From Mermis nigrescens (lineage: Eukaryota; Nematoda; Enoplea; Mermithida; Mermithidae), in contig JAVLUZ010000340.1 in NCBI GenBank assembly GCA_036768485.1, forward strand, positions 6,349,637 to 6,413,636: a stretch of 64,000 nt of DNA. Reading direction: 5' to 3'. Positions 58,316 to 64,000 of the stretch are shown here, one piece after another. The notes beneath the pieces were generated by a model that was not told the DNA's origin, ran no database searches, and was given only the letters and a program-made list of their open reading frames with translations. Made by a program: the position numbers and the translations under genes. The first letter of the stretch is position 1. Every line of letters starts with the position of its first letter.

Positions 58316-58962
58316 ATCTGACCTTTATTATTTGTTTAAACGCCTTTTGATACAAAGCACACTCAAAATTTCACAAACTTTGACCGTGAGATTCCGCAAA
58401 CCAATTTAATTAATATTTATTGGTTAAATTCACTAGTTTACGGTGTTCCTGTGACACAAAAACAGCAGAAAATAAAAATACAAAATAAACATATAAAATC
58501 AAGCATAAATCTGTCACAAGCATTATCACTTCCTGTTAAGTTTTACTGTAGATTTTGAGTTAGTATCCCAAATATTCTGCTGCGCTGCAGTCATCAATCG
58601 CACATTTTCTCCGATATTTGCAGCACATCCTTCATTAAAAAATTGAGAAAATTTTGAACATGCTACATTATCCAACAAGTTGAATAATAAAATATTACGG
58701 GAAATTCATTTGCTATTTTATAATCAGTGTTTTTTCTAGCCTCAGGCCCTGAAATTTTTTTACTCGACAAATTACACGTGCACGTTGTGGAAAAATCTCA
58801 CCATGGCGACATTACAATGGCTACGCATACGTACTAAATCAATGAACGCAATTAATTCTTATGTTATAACGATCCGGCAAAGTATATTATAATTTTTTCG
58901 GGAAAAAATCATAAATCGAACAGAAAAATAAAAATATAAAGATATATATTCAATGACGCGGT

Positions 58963-59138
58963 TCAGCTATAATTAACGGCTCCTGAGCATTCGGGAGTGT
59001 TGGGCTTGCAGCCGTACCTCCTGGGCGTGCCATCGATCACGCCATATTGGCAGTCTGGTTTATTATTCTTAAACCTGAGCGGCAGGCACACGGGGGCGCT
59101 TTTGGCATTGTGGGCGGATGCCTCGAAATCGTTCGGGT
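58963..59138 (-). CDS. Last exon of Cys-rich TSP1-like extracellular protein gene
   Basis: The acceptor GACTTTTTTAAAG opens a frame reading PNDFEASAHNAKSAPVCLPL, RFKNNKPDCQYGVIDGTPRR, YGCKPNTPECSGAVNYS and TGA stop. It begins with two bases that complete Asp with the single G left by the exon at 63,568-63,777, so a direct join (DYI-DPNDF) is in frame across a 4.4-kb intron. Four Cys in the last 45 residues, no membrane segment and a hydrophilic tail suggest a secreted, disulphide-bonded C-terminus. I do not recognise the family. No AATAAA is seen close downstream; an AATATA variant lies about 10 bases after the stop. Confidence 0.6.
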
Positions 59139-61130
59139 CTTTAAAAAAGTCGAAACGGGTCGGAATAAAATGCGTAACGGTACACATGTTTCGGCGTAAA
59201 TTTAGCAGGGGTATAGGGATCCCCACCCAAAGTTGGTCGTCCCCCTCACCTCAAAGCCATAAAATTCTTGTATCCCCCGATTTATATAAAAATTGAAATT
59301 TCGAGCCATTTTTACGTATTTTTGGCATTTTCTTGCCAAAAATCGGAGGTCAATTACCCTACCCTGGAAATGGCTGAGGATCCCCCAACCCAAAATTTCA
59401 TGCCGTTACGCGTATGCGTAACAGAAAGGTCAAGGGAGCCCCTAGCCGAAATCGGTTCTTCTCTTACCCCCTTAGACCCCTGCCCGATTTTTGGGTAAAA
59501 CTTCCGTTTTGTAGACCGTTTAGAGGTTTTTTAATTTGCTGATCTCAGCCTAGAAATGGAGTTCGTTTATCCAGCCCCTTTAAATAACAGGGCCTCTCCC
59601 GTAATTCAGAGCCGTTACAGGTTAGTGTAACAAGGTCAGCTCTGTAGTCATGCTAAAGTCAGGTCACTTGAGTCGGTGAAATATATTTTAGCCGTATGTC
59701 GGCGTTTAGATTTGGGTAGTGTGGGTAACCAGATTCAAGATTTTTTCTAAACAGATTCCAAACGCATGAATCTAGAAAAACTCGCGGAAAAAAAACTTTC
59801 AATATTTTTGTTTTTTTTGCGATTTTTTTCCATATATAGACTCGCGACAAAAACGTCGAAAAATTGTTTTTCCTCCTATGGCCAACTTTTCTACACCTTT
59901 TTCGGCCTATGAATTTTCTGAGAGCCCATAGCCCCAGAATTTAAGCACTGCTCAAGCATGATTCTGACCAAATGATTATGCGATTTAAGACGAATTTCTG
60001 ACCTAAAAATTTAGTGTTCTATCAACGGATATCGTCTTTTTATTTGCCAGTAAAAGAAAGCTTAATCAACCTATTTTTTCTGTCAACTATTGAACTATTA
60101 AAAAATTATGTACAAGTAATAAAAACAAACGCCTTTTTAGGTACATACTGGAAACTAATACACTTTTAAAAACGCCGATGTGTGTGTGTGTGCGTTAAAC
60201 ACAAAAAGTGGTGCAAAACTTGTCAAGCGTGAATCGTTGCAGCAAATATGTCTTTCCAAGGTCATGTATTGCAAGTCATAAAATTGCACAGTAATCCTGC
60301 CCTGCGTAATGCAGAGCCAGTTTCATGACTCATTTGTATAATTTATATAAGTAAGGGACGAAAAGAACTGCAAGACTTTTATAAAATTTAGGTGAACCAA
60401 TTTTGATGTGTTATTATTTATTAATTTTTATTATTTATTAATTTATTTCGTTGTATTATATATTTGGCGAATGCGTCAACCTTAAAATCGGATAAAACGT
60501 GGGAAAATAAGTAGTCTCGGAGTATTCTGTAAATGCGTAACTCATCTGGCCGGATCAGCGCTAAATATGGCGTCATAAGAAGGTAATAGGTAGCGGAGAT
60601 TTTCAATCAATTTCTATAAAAATTACGATTATAAAATCATGCTTCAAGTTGTCAAAAAAATAGAAAATAAAAGTGGATATTTTTAGAATTTAAATGGGTA
60701 ACTGGTTATTAGTTCGGAAGCAGTATTGTGTTCCTGAATTCTGTTTAGATGCTTAAAACCCCTCTGGATATCTACTGACCCCGCAAAACAATTCCGGACA
60801 GCAGCTGAATTACCAGTCTTCGAAAAAAAGCATAATTGAATAGTAGTTGTTTTAAAAATTTCAAACGTTTTTCTACTTCTAAAGTTACCGTAAAACATTA
60901 TTGAATATTTTTGAAAAATTTTTCACGACTCGAATGGGCTTTCGTAGGTGGGCGACACCAACCTTCTGAAGGGTGCAAGATTTTTTAAAGGTCAAAAAAT
61001 GGCCTTAAAAGTTGTGGTATGGCGGAAAAGACACCATTTTTCAACGTTTCTCATCGTGCACTATCCATTGGCATCAAAACATTGCGTGAAACACAAAAAA
61101 TTTCAAAAATTAAATTCTGGGGTTGGCGAT

Positions 61131-62210
61131 CAGTGGCGGATCTAGGATTTTCCTAAGAGGGGGCGGTATCCCAACTTTTCCAAAAACAGTCGAAAATAGG
61201 TCCAAAAATTTGCCCTTAACGCGCGAAATTGTGTTTTTTTTTCGGCGTTTTACATGGTATACTTTTACATAAAATCACTTTTGACGCAATAATTTTTTTC
61301 TTGAAATTTTAGAATTTTAGACAATTGTGTGCGAAAAAAATCATTGAATTTCTTTGACTTTAACAAAAATCTGGCACGAAGCGCTGGAAAATTTGAGAAA
61401 TTAGAGCGGATAGACATCTAGAAGCATGATTTACTGCTTGATTTCCTGTATTTATAACATTTGATGCGAAACATCGAAATTTTTAATAAGAAATAGAAGT
61501 AAACTATGCAAAAATAGCTGTTTCTGCTGTTAAAATTGTTTTGAAACCTACATGAACAGAAAATGGTTTCCAGAAAGTCTTTTTTTGTACAAAGTACCTT
61601 TGTACATGTACAAAGATGGTCCCTAAAAGTCTTTCTTCATATTGTACACACAAATTTTTGGGTACTATGATATAGTACGATAGTGACTTTAGTGTGGTAA
61701 AAACAGAGTTTGTTCGACTTTTGGTAGAGTATTTTAGCTAATTCCTGGGTTTATGAGGGCAAAAATCATTAAGAATCATCTTAAAACGGCGCGAAGCGCC
61801 GAAAAATTTGACATTTTTCCTTTCGAAATGCGATTTCTGCTAGTATAAAGATATATAGGACACACAATTACTCATTTCGGCGCGAAGCGCCGAAAATGTT
61901 TGCGAATTTTAGACCTTTTTTGCAGTTTTTGCTTTCCAAAAATCTTTGTACGTTTACAAAGACAGTCCTAAAAGTTTCTGTACATCTGGAAGAATCTTTG
62001 CCGAATACAAAAAAACCGTGCTTCCAGGTCACCAAGAAAATAAATAAATGTCATTAATAGGTATCATCCGGCGCGTAGCGCCGAAAAATTTTGAGAAATT
62101 ATGGTCACTGACGGCCTAAAACCATTGCAAATTGTATATCCATTCTTTATCTCGCCAAATATTTTTGGCCAATGATGGGGCAGCCGCCCCCCCCCTTAAA
62201 CCCGCCCCTG
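61131..62210 (-). mobile_element. R3 element, long form, carrying nested R2
   Basis: Reverse-orientation long R3: starts CAGTGGCGGATCTAGG and ends CCCGCCCCTG; without the R2 insertion it is about 630 bases, like the 16,768 copy. It lies inside R1 copy 12. No clear target duplication remains. Confidence 0.85.
61575..62020 (-). mobile_element. R2 element nested in R3
   Basis: Reverse-complement copy of the 14,292-14,736 element, almost the same length (446 bases), with both internal hairpins. Flanks TTTCCAGA/CTTCCAGG match 6/8. It interrupts the long R3 element. Confidence 0.87.
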
Positions 62211-62871
62211 GGGGTATTTTGGGGTTTCTTAGGGGTGTGCATACACCCCCCAAACCACCCTCCCAAGCCCAGGTATGGTGGCTACTGTTATTCAAAAATA
62301 GACATAATCAGAGATCAAAAAGATGCTTATTTCGAGGCACGGTGATTCTATTTAGAGAGTAAACCGTATCTGAAATCATAGAGAAAGTTTAGTCGCATTA
62401 TATTTCATGCAGATAATTAATGCAACAATTCCAAAACAGCTTTAGCATTTTAAACTGATTGCACGCACAACATTTTTTGCTAGTTTCTAATAAATTATGC
62501 ATATTATCGCGATATTTTTCCATTAAGAAAACGATTTTTTAGAGACTTTTTCTGAGAAATAGAAAAAAACTTTGAAAATGTACTCGTAGATTACATATCG
62601 TGACGAATAATTTAAATAGTTTCATTGTTTCAACTGTTTACACGCATTTAGTATTTCAACAAGGAACTTAAGTGGTATACGGTAGCATCGGAAAACCATT
62701 CTTATCAAATCACTTTTAAAAAACTATTCAATTTTGCTAAAAAACGCAATCATGCATTTATTTTTACTTCTCATTTCGAATATGCCGTTTTTGAAAAGTA
62801 ACTTCCGAAAATAGTCAGACGTTACAAGCAACCTGACAGATTGTTTGGGGAGGGTGGTCTAGGGTCTGGAC

Positions 62872-63133
62872 CACACCTGGGGGTCGGGGGTTATGGGGTA
62901 TACACCTCCTAACCCCGAGAAACCAAAATAACCCCCAGATATCAAAATAACCCCCAGAATTCAATTTTTAAAATTTTTTTCCTTTTTTTCGCAACTTTTT
63001 GATGCCAATAGATAGTGCTCGATGAGAAACGTCGAAAAATGGTGTTTTTTCGCCATACCACCATGTTTAAGGTAATTTTTTGACCCTTGAAAAATCTTGA
63101 AACCCCCCAGAGTTTTCTTGCTGCCCGTGTATG
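62872..63133 (+). mobile_element. R1 MITE copy 13
   Basis: Full copy CACACCTGGGGG to GCCCGTGTATG with exact duplications GTCTGGAC. It sits in the large intron of the TSP1-like gene and abuts an R7-type repeat. Confidence 0.92.
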
Positions 63134-63567
63134 GTCTGGACCATACTTGGGAAGCAAAAAAGTTCTGAGATGGAGGTCTGGTTGGGCGAAATCGCCAAAA
63201 ATTTTAAATTCAATTCATAGGGTCGACAATAATCCGTCAGGGTTTCATCTTCTGCGGGAGTGTAAACCTCCAACACCTCACGCCAATATGTGCTCCGACC
63301 TCCCCCCTACAATCTCAAAGAAGCCGAACATCGATAGACCCGCATAATTGAGTTGTTATTGCTAATTTTGGAGATATTTTCCCATCGGGCCCCCAGAATT
63401 TCAATCCTGGTTATATATAATTGTACCCCAATATTCATAGACCCTATCGTGCAATAAGCCCCAGGTTTCTGTAACATTTAGTTGCTAATTTCGTGTACAT
63501 AGTTTTTGTATTCTTAGATTCCTAATTTTTTAGCAAGTCTAATCCGAATCATTTGAAAATTTCTCAC

Positions 63568-63777
63568 CGATGTAATCGCACGGCTTTTCGTCTTTCGGGC
63601 AATCAGTGTGCCTTTCCTTATAGCAATTCATGTATCTGTATTTCGTATTTGTCTTCAGATTGCACGGACTCCAATCGCTCCATCTTATGCTTTCCTCCAA
63701 TTTCCTTTCCATGTCCATGGCCACATCGCGCATATACAGCTTGGCCCTGGCTCTCCTCATCGAATAAATTAACCTGC
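63568..63777 (-). CDS. Middle exon with thrombospondin type-1-like WSDWSPC motif
   Basis: It encodes RLIYSMRRARAKLYMRDVAM, DMERKLEESIRWSDWSPCNL, KTNTKYRYMNCYKERHTDCP and KDEKPCDYI. WSDWSPC fits the WSxWSxC start of thrombospondin type-1 repeats, and three further Cys (NCY, DCP, PCD) follow within 25 residues, making a short repeat-like module. It starts with GC, completing Gly from the exon at the right edge, and ends with G before donor GTGAGA. Acceptor is ATAATTCAG. The helix before the module is charged. Confidence 0.65.
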
Positions 63778-63918
63778 CTGAATTATGTTATTCAATATTT
63801 AAAAAATTGTGAGCAAATATTCATCAAAAGTTTTTATACATTAAATCACCGGTTTTTATACGCATAATTAATGAAAAAACAGTCTCGAAACACTTTTATG
63901 AAATTCCTAAAGATTCAC

Positions 63919-64000
63919 CACCGCACACGTGCAGTTCGGGTATGGTTTGAGGAAAGTTCGTATCCCACAAGTCGTCCCGCTCAATTCGTCCCCGCCACAA
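63919..64000 (-). CDS. Partial exon at right edge, same TSP1-like gene
   Basis: It reads LWRGRIERDDLWDTNFPQTI then PELHVCG from the right edge to donor GGTG|GTGAAT, and joins in phase to the next exon as HVCGGRLIYSMRR. The 5' part of the gene is outside the window. No known domain is recognised in this piece. Confidence 0.6.

Larger units (their letters stand above)
60943..62277 (-). mobile_element. R1 MITE copy 12, split by a nested R3/R2 insertion
   Basis: The left part (60,943-61,130) starts CGTAGGTGGGCGACACC and stops in AATTCTGGGGTTGG; the right part (62,211-62,277) resumes GGGGTATTTTGGGGTTTCTT and ends CCCAGGTATG. Together they make one R1 copy. The 1,080 bases between are an R3 element that itself holds an R2 element. 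Confidence 0.88.
59139..63567 (-). other. Large intron of the TSP1-like gene
   Basis: If the exons join as proposed, this 4,429-base intron runs from GTGAGA at 63,567 to the TTTTTTAAAG acceptor. It holds the nested R1/R3/R2 block, R1 copy 13, an R7 copy and AT-rich sequence (59,640-60,940, 62,280-62,870) with a short TG run at 60,180. Confidence 0.5.

Noticed and set aside
3828..62085. Repeated GGCGC-type hairpins considered as a CRISPR-like array.
   Set aside because: They are dispersed, unequally spaced and lie inside transposon-type repeats of an animal genome; there are no spacers or cas genes.

Overview
This is a window of AT-rich animal nuclear DNA (roughly one third G+C by eye), very probably from an invertebrate and plausibly a nematode. 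The main gene is split into many short exons with long introns, there is no operon structure, and the space between exons is packed with short transposon-derived repeats. The nematode guess rests on the recalled likeness of the kinase exons to EGL-4-type cGMP-dependent protein kinases and on a TTTCAG acceptor ten bases before a start codon, as used in spliced-leader trans-splicing. It is an inference.

Positions 1-43,904, minus strand: one cGMP-dependent protein kinase (PKG; egl-4/foraging/PRKG family). Sixteen coding exons were placed by splice-site phase and family sequence. There are two alternative first exons (43,425-43,894, long form; 26,859-27,142, short form), each with its own leucine-zipper coiled coil and each ending in phase 2 to join a common exon at 23,615-23,784. 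The common exons give cGMP-binding site A, site B and the kinase domain through subdomain X; the last one or more exons lie beyond the left edge. The visible protein is about 691 residues (long) or 629 (short). Only the long form carries the autoinhibitory GISAEP motif.

Positions 43,905-58,012: mostly non-coding and repeat-rich. A few exon-like signals near 54.9-55.8 kb are unproven.

Positions 58,013-64,000: a plus-strand terminal-exon candidate (58,013-58,280, followed by AATAAA) faces a minus-strand gene entering from the right edge. Three phase-compatible exons of that gene encode a Cys-rich, probably extracellular protein with a thrombospondin type-1-like WSxWSPC motif. I cannot name it.

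Repeats: at least five families of short non-autonomous elements are present. Three of them (called R1, R2 and R3 here) and one foldback element have terminal inverted repeats and exact or near-exact 8-bp target duplications, as in hAT-type MITEs. One R1 copy contains an R3 copy that contains an R2 copy. A small hairpin, GGCGC-GAA-GCGCC, recurs in three of the families.

Most interesting: two PKG introns begin and end in exact direct repeats (12 and 10 nt) spanning both splice junctions, as expected if the introns arose by insertion with target duplication or by local duplication. One adds an extra residue to the protein; the other cannot be spliced in frame with ordinary GT-AG borders.
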